In this document: one piece after another, positions 53,205 to 62,141 of the stretch
Layout: each line of letters opens with the position of its first letter
How positions within the stretch are numbered: the stretch's first letter is position 1
Source: Planctomycetota bacterium
GTDB taxonomy: Bacteria; Planctomycetota; J058; JAJDCP01
DNA: 64,000 nucleotides
Direction: 5' to 3'
Assembly (NCBI GenBank): GCA_029260765.1
Contig: JAJDCP010000133.1
Span: 84,274 to 148,273, forward strand
The notes under the pieces: model-generated
What the model saw: only the letters and a program-made list of their open reading frames with translations
Databases searched by the model: none
What the model was told of the DNA's origin: nothing
Program-made: the position numbers and the translations under genes

Positions 53205-54089
53205 ATGAAAAAAGTCACCATCCAGTTCGGCTGTTTCGGAGCCTGGTTGCTCGGCCTGCTGCTGATCCTCAGCGCGAGCTCTCCCACGCCCACGCCGATA
53301 CCCCAGGGTGGCGGCTGGTTGCGGCTGCAACGGTGGGACGAAGGCCTCGCGCAGATCTGTCTGTACGAAGGCCGCCAGCTCAAATACGGCAACCTGGTGC
53401 CCAGCAGCCTGGAGATGATCACGATCCGCGAGACCATGGACCAGCTCCGGCTGGTCAAGGCGGCCGATGCCTCCGCCGCCTGGCCGGTGATGAAGATGAA
53501 CCTCACCCGCCGTACCCGCACGGGAGTCTACGAATACGTGCAGATGGCGAGCGTTTTTGTGCATCGCGATACAGGGCGCCTGGTCAAGCTCGCCACCACC
53601 AGCAGCGAATGGTGTGGCACCAGCTTCACACAGCTCGAGTGTCCCGAAGGAAAGGCCGAGTTGCTGATCTCGAATTACTTTCCCAGCGGAGGAACCAGGC
53701 GTGAGCAGCTCGATCCGGACGCCCTGCCAGTCTTCTATGACCAGCTCCCGCTGTTCCTGAAGCAACGCCTCGACAGCCTCGAGGCCGGTGAGGCGTTTCA
53801 ACTCGCCGCGCCCCTGCTCAGCCACAAACCCAGCTATTCCGTCGCCCCCGCGCAAGTGCTCGAGGTTGAGACCGGCACCGAGACCCTGGCGGACGGCAGC
53901 GCGGTAGACGTGCGGCGCGTCAAGTTGCGAACCGAGACCGGCGACGAGACCTTCGCTTTCGCCGAGACCCCGCTGCGCAGCCTGGTGTATTGGGAGAACG
54001 AAGCGGGGGAGCACTACCGTCTGCGCAAAGAGATGTTCCTCGACTACTGGAACCGCAACCAACCGGGCGATGAAGCCCTGCTCGACTGA
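53205..54089 (+). CDS. Exported hypothetical protein upstream of tldD
   Basis: A 294-residue protein with a signal peptide or N-terminal anchor (MKKVTIQFGCFGAWLLGLLL ILSASSPT). The remainder is beta-rich (RWDEGLAQICLYEGRQLKYG, LLISNYFPSGGTRREQLDPD), with no known family. ATG 53205 has AGAGGA and is preferred over the longer open frame. An AT-rich TACAAT box lies near 53177. It is followed by tldD after 11 bases, so it may be processed by, or be a partner of, the TldD/E protease; that is inference. Confidence 0.75.
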   Translation: MKKVTIQFGCFGAWLLGLLLILSASSPTPTPIPQGGGWLRLQRWDEGLAQICLYEGRQLKYGNLVPSSLEMITIRETMDQLRLVKAADASAAWPVMKMNLTRRTRTGVYEYVQMASVFVHRDTGRLVKLATTSSEWCGTSFTQLECPEGKAELLISNYFPSGGTRREQLDPDALPVFYDQLPLFLKQRLDSLEAGEAFQLAAPLLSHKPSYSVAPAQVLEVETGTETLADGSAVDVRRVKLRTETGDETFAFAETPLRSLVYWENEAGEHYRLRKEMFLDYWNRNQPGDEALLD

Positions 54090-54100
54090 GAGGTATCCAG

Positions 54101-55543
54101 ATGGCCATCGCCAGCGAAGCGGCTGCGGCGCGCGTCGAACCGCGCCTACTCGAAAAAGCCCTCGACGCCGCAATGGCTCGGGGTGCGGACTACGCGGACA
54201 TCTTCGTCGAGCACAGCCGACGCTCATCGATCAACTTCCTCGACCAGCGAGTCGACAAGGTGGTCGATGGCCGTGATTGCGGCGCTGGCCTGAGGATCAT
54301 CCGGGGTACACATTCGATCTACGGCTACACCAACGATTTGCGAGAGGACTCCTTGCTTCGGCTGGCACGCCTGGTGGCTGCGGCCGAGGGCGAGCCCGTC
54401 CCTGAGCGCCCTCCGCTGCGTCTCGAGGCGCAAGACCTGGCAGGCGTACTGGAAATAGGAGCGTTAGCGGGAATCGCAAAGCGGGAGAGGCTTCCCGTGC
54501 TGGTGGCCATCGACCAGGCTTGCCGAGCCCATGGACGGGGTATCGCGCAAGTCGACTTGACGATGGCCGAAGCCACCCGCAGTTTCCAGCTCGCGACTAG
54601 CGAGGGGCGGCTGCTCGAGCACACCCGCCAGTACGTGCGCTTCGTCTGCACCTGCACGGCCGAGAAAGACGGGGAGAAGCAGTCGATCTCCCACTCCCCA
54701 GGAATACAGGGAGACTTCAGCTTCTTCACCGGACTCGATCCAGCGCGCTTCGTCGAGTATGCAGCCGACGTCGCCTTGAAGATGGTGGCCGCCGGGTACC
54801 CGCCTCAAGGAGAGATGCCGGTGATCATCGGCTCCGGTAGCGGTGGGGTGATCTTTCACGAGGCCTGCGGCCACCCCCTGGAGACCACCGCGATCCAGAA
54901 AGGAGCCTCGCCCTTTGTCGGCAAACTGGGGCAACAGGTCGCAGCGCCGTGTGTCACCGCGATCGACGATGGCACCCAGAGCGGCCTGTGGGGATCGCTG
55001 CCCATCGACGATGAGGGCGAGCCCAGCCAGCGCACGGTACTGATCGACAAGGGCGTGCTGAAGAGCTACATGGTCGACCGTCTCGGCGCGCTCAAGACCG
55101 GCTTCGCCCGCACCGGTAGCGGACGCCGCCAGAGTTACCGGTTCGCGCCGGCATCGCGGATGCGCAACACCTACATCGCCGCCCACAACACCAGCTTCGA
55201 AGAGATGGTCGCCTCGACCGAGCGTGGTCTGTTCGCCAAGAGCCTGGGAGGCGGCTCGGTCACACCGGGCACGGGCGACTACAACTTTGCGGTGCGCGAA
55301 GCCTACCTGATCGAAAATGGACGCCTGACGCGGCCGGTGCGAGGCGCCACGTTGATCGGGAACGGGCCGGTGTCTTTGTCACGGATCGAAAGTGTCGGAG
55401 ATCAACTCGAACACTGGGCGGGGATGTGCGGTTCGGTCTCGGGAGCGATCCCGGTCACGGTCGGGCAACCAGCCATCAAGGTCTCATCGATCCTCGTCGG
55501 AGGTCGCGACCAGGCCGTCGATACGGGCCAGATGTCCATGTGA
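54101..55543 (+). CDS. tldD: Metalloprotease TldD
   Basis: A 480-residue subunit of the TldD/TldE heterodimeric metalloprotease that trims peptides (microcin maturation, CcdA degradation in Escherichia coli). The zinc motif FHEACGHPLE (His253, Glu254, His258) is intact, preceded by MPVIIGSGSGGVIFHEA, and the N-terminal domain begins DYADIFVEHSRRSSINFLDQ. The C-terminal conserved block is EMVASTERGLFAKSLGGGSV. Start ATG 54101 with GAGAGG. It is 21 bases upstream of the tldE gene, the standard pairing. Confidence 0.95.
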   Translation: MAIASEAAAARVEPRLLEKALDAAMARGADYADIFVEHSRRSSINFLDQRVDKVVDGRDCGAGLRIIRGTHSIYGYTNDLREDSLLRLARLVAAAEGEPVPERPPLRLEAQDLAGVLEIGALAGIAKRERLPVLVAIDQACRAHGRGIAQVDLTMAEATRSFQLATSEGRLLEHTRQYVRFVCTCTAEKDGEKQSISHSPGIQGDFSFFTGLDPARFVEYAADVALKMVAAGYPPQGEMPVIIGSGSGGVIFHEACGHPLETTAIQKGASPFVGKLGQQVAAPCVTAIDDGTQSGLWGSLPIDDEGEPSQRTVLIDKGVLKSYMVDRLGALKTGFARTGSGRRQSYRFAPASRMRNTYIAAHNTSFEEMVASTERGLFAKSLGGGSVTPGTGDYNFAVREAYLIENGRLTRPVRGATLIGNGPVSLSRIESVGDQLEHWAGMCGSVSGAIPVTVGQPAIKVSSILVGGRDQAVDTGQMSM

Positions 55544-55564
55544 CAGCTTCCAAAGGAGACCACC

Positions 55565-56908
55565 ATGCCACTATTGGATGCCGCCGCCCAGACCGCGTTG
55601 CAGGAAGGAGGCCGGCTGGGTCTCGACGGCTTCGAGGTTTTGATCAAAGGGGGCCGCAGCCTGTCGATCAAGGCTTTCGATGGCAAGGTCGACGAATTCT
55701 CCACCTCCGACACCTGCGGCCTGTCCGTGCGTGCTCTGCGCGCGCAACAGGAGGGCTACGCGTACACCGAAGACTTGCGGCCGGCCGCCGTGCGGGCTGC
55801 CGTGCAGGCGGCTGCTGAGAACGCGTTGTTGGTTGCCGACCCCCAACCTGTGCGTCTGGCGGTGTTCGAAGGCGAGCCTCAGCAGCTCGAGCTGTTCTGC
55901 CCTGCGTTGGAAGCGAGACCGGCCGCCGAGAAGATTGCCCTCGCGCTCCAGACCGACGCCGCCACTCGGGCGAGCCCGGAGGTCCTCGCCGTGCCCCATG
56001 TGGGATACTCCGAGGGAACGGCTTTCCTGCGCCTGCTCAACGACCGGGGTCTGGACCGCGGTTACCGAGTCAGCGCCGCGTTCATCTATTCCTACCCGCT
56101 CGTCGGGCGGGCCGAGCAACGCAAGACCGCCTTCGAGTTCGAGCGCAGCCGGGACGGGGCCCATCTCGACCCCGAGCGGGTCGCCAACGCTGCTGTCGAA
56201 AGGGCCCGCAGTCTGCTGGCTGCCGAAGAGGTCAGCAGCGGTAGCTATCCGATCGTGTTCGAGAACCGCAGCGCCACCAAGATGCTCGAGGCCTTCGCGC
56301 CGATCTTCAATGCGCAGGTTGCCCAGGAAGGACACTCGGTGCTTTCCAGCGAGCGTTTGGGAAGCCGGATCGGCAGCGAGCTGCTGCAGTTGATCGATGA
56401 TCCCTTGCTGGCAGCTGGCTGGAGCAGCCGACCCTTTGACGACGAGGGCTGCCCTTCACGCAGGCTGCAGCTGATGGGCGACGGGATCTTCCAGCATCAG
56501 ATGCACAACTCCAAAACCGGCCGCAAAGCAGGCTGCGCGAGCAGCGGCCACGCCAGCCGTGCGATCCGGGGAACGCTGGGCATCGCCAGCTCGAACCTGT
56601 TCCTCGAGCCCGGGACCCAGCCGGTGACAGCACTGCGCGCCCGGTACCCACGGGCGATCGAGGTGACCGAGATCGTGGGTCTGCATTCGGGCAGCTCCTT
56701 GAGCTCTGGGGACTTCTCGGTGCCCTGCAAAGGATTCCTGCTCGAAGCCGGCGAGCGCAAACAAGCGCTGCAGGATTTCACCATCAGCGGGAACATCCTC
56801 GAGACCCTGCAGCGCATCGAGGCCCTGGGAGACGACCTCTACTTCGGACTCTCCGGGGTGGGCTCCCCTGCTTGGTTGGTCTCGAAGCTCTCGGTGGGGG
56901 GGAAGTAG
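55565..56908 (+). CDS. tldE: TldE/PmbA-type partner subunit
   Basis: A 447-residue partner of TldD (also called PmbA in some genomes). It shares the family fold and lacks the HExxxH zinc site, as expected for the E subunit. The N-terminus (LGLDGFEVLIKGGRSLSIKA) and SGSYPIVFENRSATKMLEAF are conserved, as is the C-terminal GIASSNLFLEPG. Start ATG 55565 follows AAAGGAGACCACC. It completes the tldDE operon that also includes the exported protein upstream. Confidence 0.92.
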   Translation: MPLLDAAAQTALQEGGRLGLDGFEVLIKGGRSLSIKAFDGKVDEFSTSDTCGLSVRALRAQQEGYAYTEDLRPAAVRAAVQAAAENALLVADPQPVRLAVFEGEPQQLELFCPALEARPAAEKIALALQTDAATRASPEVLAVPHVGYSEGTAFLRLLNDRGLDRGYRVSAAFIYSYPLVGRAEQRKTAFEFERSRDGAHLDPERVANAAVERARSLLAAEEVSSGSYPIVFENRSATKMLEAFAPIFNAQVAQEGHSVLSSERLGSRIGSELLQLIDDPLLAAGWSSRPFDDEGCPSRRLQLMGDGIFQHQMHNSKTGRKAGCASSGHASRAIRGTLGIASSNLFLEPGTQPVTALRARYPRAIEVTEIVGLHSGSSLSSGDFSVPCKGFLLEAGERKQALQDFTISGNILETLQRIEALGDDLYFGLSGVGSPAWLVSKLSVGGK

Positions 56909-56954
56909 GGAAGAGCCGCAAGCGGGCAGACTTTTTTTGCCTCCGCGACCGCTC

Positions 56955-57551
56955 CTATCTTCGCTTGCGCCCAGGCTTTCTGCGGACCCACGTCAGCAGA
57001 AACACATGCACGGCCAGGGTCGTCAACACCGAGATGACGACCGTCAGCACGAGTTGTTGGCGCCCGCCGTCGATCGAGCTGAGGTCGTAGTCGATGCGCA
57101 GGTAGGCCAGCGGCTGTCCGGCGGCCCACAACGGTGCCAGGTAGACCAGGCTGTGCTCATCGATGAATCCGTGGGCGGTATCCTGGGCGCTCTCGGCCTG
57201 TTGCACCCAGCTGGTTGCGAGCGCCCCGGGCGTTTGTGCGACAGCGACGCCTTCGGCCTTGGCTGCCCCGGCCAGGGGCTGGAAGGTCGGACCATACAAA
57301 CCGACGGCGAGCAACTCAGGCCGGCTGCTGACGAGGTCCGTGCAGCTCTCGACCATAGCCTCCGGAACGCCAGAGAAGACACGGTCGATCAGCTCGCTCT
57401 CATCGCCGCGGCGCAAGGTCGAGAGAGACACAAACGCGGACTGACGCTGCTGCTCTGCACGGCTCATCGCCAGAGACCGCATGCCCAGGCCGAGACCTAC
57501 CGCGACAAGGAAGAAGGTGGCGGCCGTCATCAGCAGCTCGCGGGGTTTCAC
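56955..57551 (-). CDS. Two-helix membrane protein with extracytoplasmic sensor-like domain
   Basis: A 198-residue protein starting at GTG 57551, which overlaps the stop of the binding-protein gene (GTGA). A helix at ~8-28 (LLMTAATFFLVAVGLGLGMR) and another at ~168-190 (QQLVLTVVISVLTTLAVHVF) flank a ~140-residue periplasmic domain (LVSSRPELLAVGLYGPTFQP, LVYLAPLWAAGQPLAYLRID) that resembles a single CACHE-type sensor domain. No kinase or methyl-accepting tail follows; the C-terminus is only a basic RRKPGRKRR. It might pass a ligand signal from the binding protein to another subunit. Confidence 0.72.
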   Translation of the reverse strand: MKPRELLMTAATFFLVAVGLGLGMRSLAMSRAEQQRQSAFVSLSTLRRGDESELIDRVFSGVPEAMVESCTDLVSSRPELLAVGLYGPTFQPLAGAAKAEGVAVAQTPGALATSWVQQAESAQDTAHGFIDEHSLVYLAPLWAAGQPLAYLRIDYDLSSIDGGRQQLVLTVVISVLTTLAVHVFLLTWVRRKPGRKRR

Positions 57552-58738
57552 GGGACATCCCCCAGCACGGCCTCGTGTTCGAAACGGAACATTCCCAGCC
57601 GCTCGATGAAGACGGGTTTGACGGCGTCTCCCTGCGGATCGAAGGCGATCGTGCCTGTCACGCCGCGATGCCCCTCGAGCGTTGCCAGACCTGCCTGCAG
57701 CGTGCTGCAAAGCTCTGCTGGCTTTCCTTCGAGCAGCTGGCCTGCCAGAGCACTGGCCAACACCTGCACCGCATCGTAGGCCAACGCGCTGGCTATGGTC
57801 GGGACGCGCTCATAGCGCAGAAAGAAGGCTTCGACAAAGGCGATGCTCTCGGGGCTGTCCGATTGCTCGCTCCAATGTGTGCTGAAGAAATGGCCTCGAG
57901 CCGCAGATCCGGCCGCGATGAACAGGTTCGTATTGCCCCAGCCGTCGCCTCCCAGAAAGCGCGCGCGCAACCCGAGGTTCTGGGCTCGGCGCAACAGGTC
58001 TCCGGCCTCGAACACATACATCGCTGCCAAGACCACGTCGGGGTCGAGCTCAGCGAGCTGTGAGATGACGGCCGGCGTCTCCGCGAGCGCCAGCTCAGCC
58101 CGCACAGTACCCCCCAGAAACCGGAACTGTTGATTGAAGCTCTCGGCCAGGCGGATGTTCGAAGGGCTGCTCTCATCGGTGACCAGTACGGCGTTGCTCG
58201 CTCCGAGCCGCTCGCGGGCGAAGCGGGCGAGCACCTTGCCCTGCAGGGCGTCGTTGTGGCAGACCCTGAAGACGTGCGGACTCTCCTGGGTCAACTCGGG
58301 ATGGGTGGCGAAGTGGAGCAGCAGAGGCACACCCGCCGCCTCGAAACGGGGCACTACCATGCGGGCCTCGGCGCTGCGGGCCGGAGCAATCCCAGCCAGC
58401 AGCGGTTGCTCCAGAGCCGCGGCCGCCGCCGCATCTGCGCCGTACAGGCTGCCCTGGGTGTCGACCTCGAGCAGGGCCAGATTGCGGCCCTGCAGGCCCC
58501 CGCCCGCATTGATCTGCTCGATCGCCAGGCGGGCACCATCGAGGGTATTGTCGGCGGTGCGTTTGTATTTCCCGGTGTAGGCCTGGATCACAGCGATCGG
58601 CAAAGCACCGGCCGGCAAGGCCGCTGCCGCGTCGAGCCCAGACTCGACCTGGCCGCTGCTGAGCTTCTCACGGTAGACCTGGGCCGGAGGCTCACAGGCT
58701 GTCAGGCACAGCAGACACAACAAGAATGCGCGTTTCAT
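57548..58738 (-). CDS. LivK-like ABC-type amino-acid-binding lipoprotein
   Basis: A 396-residue periplasmic binding lipoprotein: signal LLCLLCLTAC with lipobox Cys near residue 15. The two-lobed type I fold of the branched-chain amino acid (Leu/Ile/Val, LivK) family is visible in IAVIQAYTGKYKRTADNTLD, GARLAIEQINAGGGLQGRNL and IAGIAPA-type segments, then RVCHNDALQGKVLARFARER and DVVLAAMYVFEAGDLLRRAQ. No ABC permease or ATPase genes are next to it; instead it is coupled to the two-helix sensor-like protein. That suggests sensing rather than transport. Confidence 0.85.
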   Translation of the reverse strand: MKRAFLLCLLCLTACEPPAQVYREKLSSGQVESGLDAAAALPAGALPIAVIQAYTGKYKRTADNTLDGARLAIEQINAGGGLQGRNLALLEVDTQGSLYGADAAAAAALEQPLLAGIAPARSAEARMVVPRFEAAGVPLLLHFATHPELTQESPHVFRVCHNDALQGKVLARFARERLGASNAVLVTDESSPSNIRLAESFNQQFRFLGGTVRAELALAETPAVISQLAELDPDVVLAAMYVFEAGDLLRRAQNLGLRARFLGGDGWGNTNLFIAAGSAARGHFFSTHWSEQSDSPESIAFVEAFFLRYERVPTIASALAYDAVQVLASALAGQLLEGKPAELCSTLQAGLATLEGHRGVTGTIAFDPQGDAVKPVFIERLGMFRFEHEAVLGDVP

Positions 58739-58798
58739 ACCGCCGATGGTAGCGGTTTGCTGGCACAAATGCATGCACGCAGCAAGGAGACAACCCGC

Positions 58799-59386
58799 TC
58801 AAGGTATGATCTTTACCACGGAGCCGGCGCTGCAGAATGCCCAGATCTCTCGCAACGATTCGGGAGGAACGCAGAAACTCTCCTCGACATCGCGTCCGGG
58901 GTGCTCATCGAGGGCATCGTCCTGGCCGCAGATGCCGATCGTGCCATGCTTCGCATTCTTTTGGATCGCGCTGCTGAGGTCGCCATTGCGCATCGAGCGC
59001 AGGACAGACTCAGAGTCGAGGAACAGGCTCCCCCAGAGATGGGGCCGAGCACCCTGCTTTCCCCGGACACAGACGAAGAGTCCACTGCGCTCGACCGTTG
59101 GCTTGAAGCGAGCAAACACGGGATGCTCAGAGATCTGCACGCCGTTTTTGAACAAGAACAAGCGCTGCTCTTTGCGGTCGATCAGCACGTCAATCGCCAG
59201 TTTGGCCGGTGGCGGCCTGGTACTGACCTCGACACTGTCGGCCGGGGCTCCGGCCTGGTTCATTTCCGCCCCATGCCTGGTGGTGTAGCTCAGCAGAACG
59301 AGCAAGCCAGCAAGCAGCGTCAAAGTGCTCCAGATCCAGAACTCCGGGTCGAACTTCAACCGAATCAAGCCGGTCTCCTTCGACAT
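58799..59386 (-). CDS. Divergent L,D-transpeptidase (YkuD)-like membrane protein
   Basis: A 195-residue protein with a single N-terminal membrane helix (FWIWSTLTLLAGLLVLLSY). It then has a domain with the order of a YkuD L,D-transpeptidase: IDVLIDRKEQRLFLFKNGVQ, a middle strand set (GLFVCVRGKQGARPHLWGSL), GTIGICGQDD and SFCVPPESLREIWAFCSAGS. In place of the canonical HGxxx...SHGCIR there is GICG...SFCVPP, so the essential His and Gly are lost though a Cys remains at the right place. It may be inactive or altered in chemistry. ATG 59386 is preferred over an upstream ATG. Confidence 0.62.
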   Translation of the reverse strand: MSKETGLIRLKFDPEFWIWSTLTLLAGLLVLLSYTTRHGAEMNQAGAPADSVEVSTRPPPAKLAIDVLIDRKEQRLFLFKNGVQISEHPVFARFKPTVERSGLFVCVRGKQGARPHLWGSLFLDSESVLRSMRNGDLSSAIQKNAKHGTIGICGQDDALDEHPGRDVEESFCVPPESLREIWAFCSAGSVVKIIP

Positions 59387-59557
59387 GAGCCCTGACTCCA
59401 GCATAGCATGCGTTGCAGGAATGTCGCAAGTCACGCCGTACCTGCAACCATCCTGAAGCGGCTGGCGGATAAGCCCGCAAGCCGCCAACCGCGCGGCGAC
59501 ACCGCAAACCTCTGCATGGCAGGGGGCTTGAGAAGAACCTCCGCCCCAGCCCGCTTG

Positions 59558-59587
59558 TTGAGCGGTGATGCCGAGATCGTGTACGAT
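59558..59587 (+). promoter_or_regulatory. Promoter for small His/Cys lipoprotein
   Basis: TTGAGC at 59558-59563, an 18-bp spacer and TACGAT at 59582-59587, 57 bases before ATG 59644 (site AGGAG). Confidence 0.45.
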
Positions 59588-59643
59588 GGTCCAGGGTTTG
59601 CGCTACAGCGGCTGGACCCTGCATCCTCACAAAGGAGAAGACA

Positions 59644-59895
59644 ATGCGCACGTTCCTCCAGACACTTCTGCTGGCGGCAGTCCTGCTCTGCTTGAGCCCG
59701 GGCTGCACTGTCCATCGTACGGGTGGTGGTGGTGGTTCCGGTTCTGGTTCCGGCTCCGCACAATGCAAACACAGTGACCATTGTGGCCATCACTGGGACG
59801 GCAAGCGCTTCGTGTTGGTGCGGGGCCATGTGCACAAGGCCGGTTGCGGCCATGCCAAGAAGAACGGACGCTGGGTGATCGTCGTGCGGCGTTAG
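59644..59895 (+). CDS. Small His/Cys-rich lipoprotein
   Basis: An 83-residue lipoprotein: signal LLLAAVLLCLSPGC, with lipobox Cys near residue 21. A Gly/Ser run is followed by a short domain with many histidines and cysteines (CKHSDHCGHHWDGKRFVLVR and GHVHKAGCGHAKKNGRW). This suggests metal binding (zinc or copper), not verified. ATG 59644 follows AGGAGAAG, and a dispersed palindromic repeat sits right after the stop, probably acting as its terminator. Confidence 0.78.
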   Translation: MRTFLQTLLLAAVLLCLSPGCTVHRTGGGGGSGSGSGSAQCKHSDHCGHHWDGKRFVLVRGHVHKAGCGHAKKNGRWVIVVRR

Positions 59896-59903
59896 GAGCC
59901 CAC

Positions 59904-59928
59904 GGGAGGGGCTAAACCCCTCCCCTAC
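59904..59928. repeat. Dispersed palindromic repeat, third copy
   Basis: GGGAGGGGCTAAACCCCTCC..., the same unit as 2005-2029 with one change (C for G). Folds as GGAGGGG/CCCCTCC around CTAAA. Directly follows the small lipoprotein stop. Confidence 0.75.
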
Positions 59929-59940
59929 CAAGAAAAACCG

Positions 59941-60519
59941 TTAGCCGTTCCCCGGTTCCACAGCCTCGGCCCAATTTGAATTCGCCGGCTGTGCGGGCTC
60001 TGCGTACAGCCAGACGGCCTGCTCGAGGACGGCCCGGGTCGTCTGGAAGGCGTGACGGCGGGTGGCGCGGTCGGAGGCCGCGCTGATCGAACGGATGAAG
60101 TAGCGCGCCTGCCAGGTCTCGACCTCGTAGGCTCCCCTACGCCCAACTCTGGTACGCCCACGCACGCCAAAGCCAGGGATCGGTGTGGGCCAACCTTGCT
60201 CGTGGTCACGGTAGAAGCTGCCCGCTTGCTCGGCGTCAGGCAGTTCGAACACGAAGATCTGTACGGTATGGCCTTCGCTGGAATAGCTGCGGGTCGCGCC
60301 CGCCACCGCCCGCTCAGCCTCGTCCATGCCCGCCTGCTCGGCCAACACCTCGATCCCGGGCGCGTCGAGAGCCAGCTGCAGCTTGCTCGCAAGCATCCCC
60401 GACAACTGGTCGGGCAACATGCGCGCGAGCTCGGGGGCCTTGCTGGGATCGGACACCAAGCCCTGGCTCGAACAGCTCAACAGGCTCAAACAGATGGTAG
60501 AGATCCAAAGGCGCTTCAT
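59941..60519 (-). CDS. Lipoprotein of unknown function (possibly DUF6599-like)
   Basis: A 192-residue lipoprotein: signal LWISTICLSLLSC with lipobox Cys. The mature part reads VAGATRSYSSEGHTVQIFVF, then ELPDAEQAGSFYRDHEQGWP and RGAYEVETWQARYFIRSISA. This resembles lipoproteins with a ~150-residue DUF6599-type domain, but I am not certain. ATG 60519 overlaps the stop of the STN-domain gene by four bases (ATGA), so the two are coupled. Confidence 0.7.
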   Translation of the reverse strand: MKRLWISTICLSLLSCSSQGLVSDPSKAPELARMLPDQLSGMLASKLQLALDAPGIEVLAEQAGMDEAERAVAGATRSYSSEGHTVQIFVFELPDAEQAGSFYRDHEQGWPTPIPGFGVRGRTRVGRRGAYEVETWQARYFIRSISAASDRATRRHAFQTTRAVLEQAVWLYAEPAQPANSNWAEAVEPGNG

Positions 60520-61574
60520 GGTTCTTCTCTCAACCTCAAGGCTTGTTCCTGCGTTGTGATGAACAGGGTTCCCCCCATCACCACCACCTCCCAACCCTGA
60601 TCCCGCAACAGTCCCTTCAAGACATTGCCCAGGCGCTGATTGCGCGAGTTGTAGGAAATCGTCGCGGCCTGGGCTGTCTCAGTCAGCTCGCCATCGAGTA
60701 CCAGAGGCAGCTCAAAACGCTCCTCCAGCTCCTCCAGGGCTCGCAGCAGACTCACTCCTTCAAACTTCGCCGCCACCCGATGCTCTTTGAGCACCAGCTC
60801 CAGAGCCTCCGCGGTCCAGTTCATGCCGACGGGCAGCCCGAGGTCGCGACGCAGCTTGTTGCATTCGGCCGGAAGCCCCACAAATACACGCTCTTCACTG
60901 AAGTCGTAGACGATCGAGAGCTGGACCGATCCGGCCAGATCGGCCAGGACATCCGCCAGAGAACGGCCGCGTACACTGTAGTTCAGGCGTCTGGAAGCCA
61001 ACTTGCGGGCTGCCTTGTCTCCCAGCACCACCTCTGCCCCGCTGGCTTCGGAGATCGCCGCGACGACTTCGGACAGGCTGCTCTGTTCGAGCTCGAGGTC
61101 GAGCTCGAGCTCATGGACTGCCGCGCGGAACGCGTCTTCGCGCTCCGCGGCTTCCCGCCGCCAGAGCTCTTCGGCCACCGCCCAGTTGCCAGCCTCGTCC
61201 CGCACGTAGCCCAGGCGGTGCCGAGCCTGCTCGTGATCGGGCTCTTCGAGCAGAATCTGGCGCAGCTGCTCTTCTTCTTCGTGGCGCAGGCGTTGGGTCC
61301 GACACCAATCGGCCAACTCGATGCGCGCCTCAACCTCGCCGCTGGGGATCTCACTGGCCCGACGGGCATATTCTTCTTCGGGCGTCAGACTGTCGATCCA
61401 TTCAACGATGTCGCTGCGCTCGACGACCAGGGTCGCCATCCCGATCCGCAGGGTCAGCTGTGTGCCTTCCTCAGCGATCACCTGGCCTACCAGACGCCGG
61501 CCGTCCTTCAACAGGAACTCATCGGCAGCCAGCCAGGGCAGCACACACACTAGCATCAGCGCAATCCGACGCAC
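60516..61574 (-). CDS. Exported protein with STN/secretin N-terminal-like domains
   Basis: A 352-residue exported protein with a signal peptide (MRRIALMLVCVLPWLAADEF). A small SH3-like beta segment (LLKDGRRLVGQVIAEEG) opens the mature part, a helical TPR-like part follows (residues 65-150), and two STN-type modules end it: LSEVVAAISEASGAEVVLGD with LNYSVRGRSLADVLADLAG, and LLRALEELEERFELPLVLDG with LGNVLKGLLRDQGWEVVVMG. STN modules occur in secretins and TonB receptors; here no secretin core follows. GTG 61574 has GGAGG just upstream. Possibly part of a secretion or envelope machine. Confidence 0.75.
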   Translation of the reverse strand: MRRIALMLVCVLPWLAADEFLLKDGRRLVGQVIAEEGTQLTLRIGMATLVVERSDIVEWIDSLTPEEEYARRASEIPSGEVEARIELADWCRTQRLRHEEEEQLRQILLEEPDHEQARHRLGYVRDEAGNWAVAEELWRREAAEREDAFRAAVHELELDLELEQSSLSEVVAAISEASGAEVVLGDKAARKLASRRLNYSVRGRSLADVLADLAGSVQLSIVYDFSEERVFVGLPAECNKLRRDLGLPVGMNWTAEALELVLKEHRVAAKFEGVSLLRALEELEERFELPLVLDGELTETAQAATISYNSRNQRLGNVLKGLLRDQGWEVVVMGGTLFITTQEQALRLREEP

Positions 61575-61595
61575 ATGACCTCCGGGTCGCCAGAC

Positions 61596-62141
61596 TCAGT
61601 CTTCCTGGGGCTTGGTTACCTGTTCGTAGACCTGACCGAGACGCTCGGCGTCACCACCCAGACGCACAAACTCGCGGAAATGCTGGCACATCCGCTCGCT
61701 GTCCCCTTGCTGCTGGTAGAGATTGCCGAGCAAAAAGTGGGCCTCTCGGTAGTGGCTGTTGGACCAGTACTGGTCGATCTTCTTGGGCTTGATGGTCAGG
61801 CAAGCCAGCAGTTGTTTCCGGGCCTCGTCTCGTCTGCCTTCCATCAACAGCGCCCGCCCCAGGCGGAAACGGGGCTCGGTGTCGACAGTGTCTGGCAGGC
61901 GCTCAAGCAGCGCGCGGTAGTAATGCGCGGCGAAACCGTACTGGCCCCTGCGCTCGTAGAACTCGCCCAGGGCGAGATAGTTCAACGGATCGTCGGGAAA
62001 GCTCGCGATCCTCACTTCCAGCTGCTCAACGAATGCTTCGGGATCATCGGGGCTGGTGGGTGCCTGCGAGGTCGCCTGCCTGGGAGCAGCGCAGCCGATC
62101 AGCAGCGCGCAAGCCAGCGCTGTCACGCATCCCCTAACCAT
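61596..62141 (-). CDS. TPR lipoprotein, copy 2
   Basis: A 181-residue lipoprotein (signal ALACALLIGC) with TPR-like repeats (NYLALGEFYERRGQYGFAAH, then HFLLGNLYQQQGDSERMCQH). It is clearly paralogous to the next gene upstream (62134-62730) along its length, sharing the YWSN/YWANxxYRExHFLLG segment. Its ATG overlaps that gene's stop by eight bases. Probably a scaffold for an envelope complex. Confidence 0.85.
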   Translation of the reverse strand: MVRGCVTALACALLIGCAAPRQATSQAPTSPDDPEAFVEQLEVRIASFPDDPLNYLALGEFYERRGQYGFAAHYYRALLERLPDTVDTEPRFRLGRALLMEGRRDEARKQLLACLTIKPKKIDQYWSNSHYREAHFLLGNLYQQQGDSERMCQHFREFVRLGGDAERLGQVYEQVTKPQED

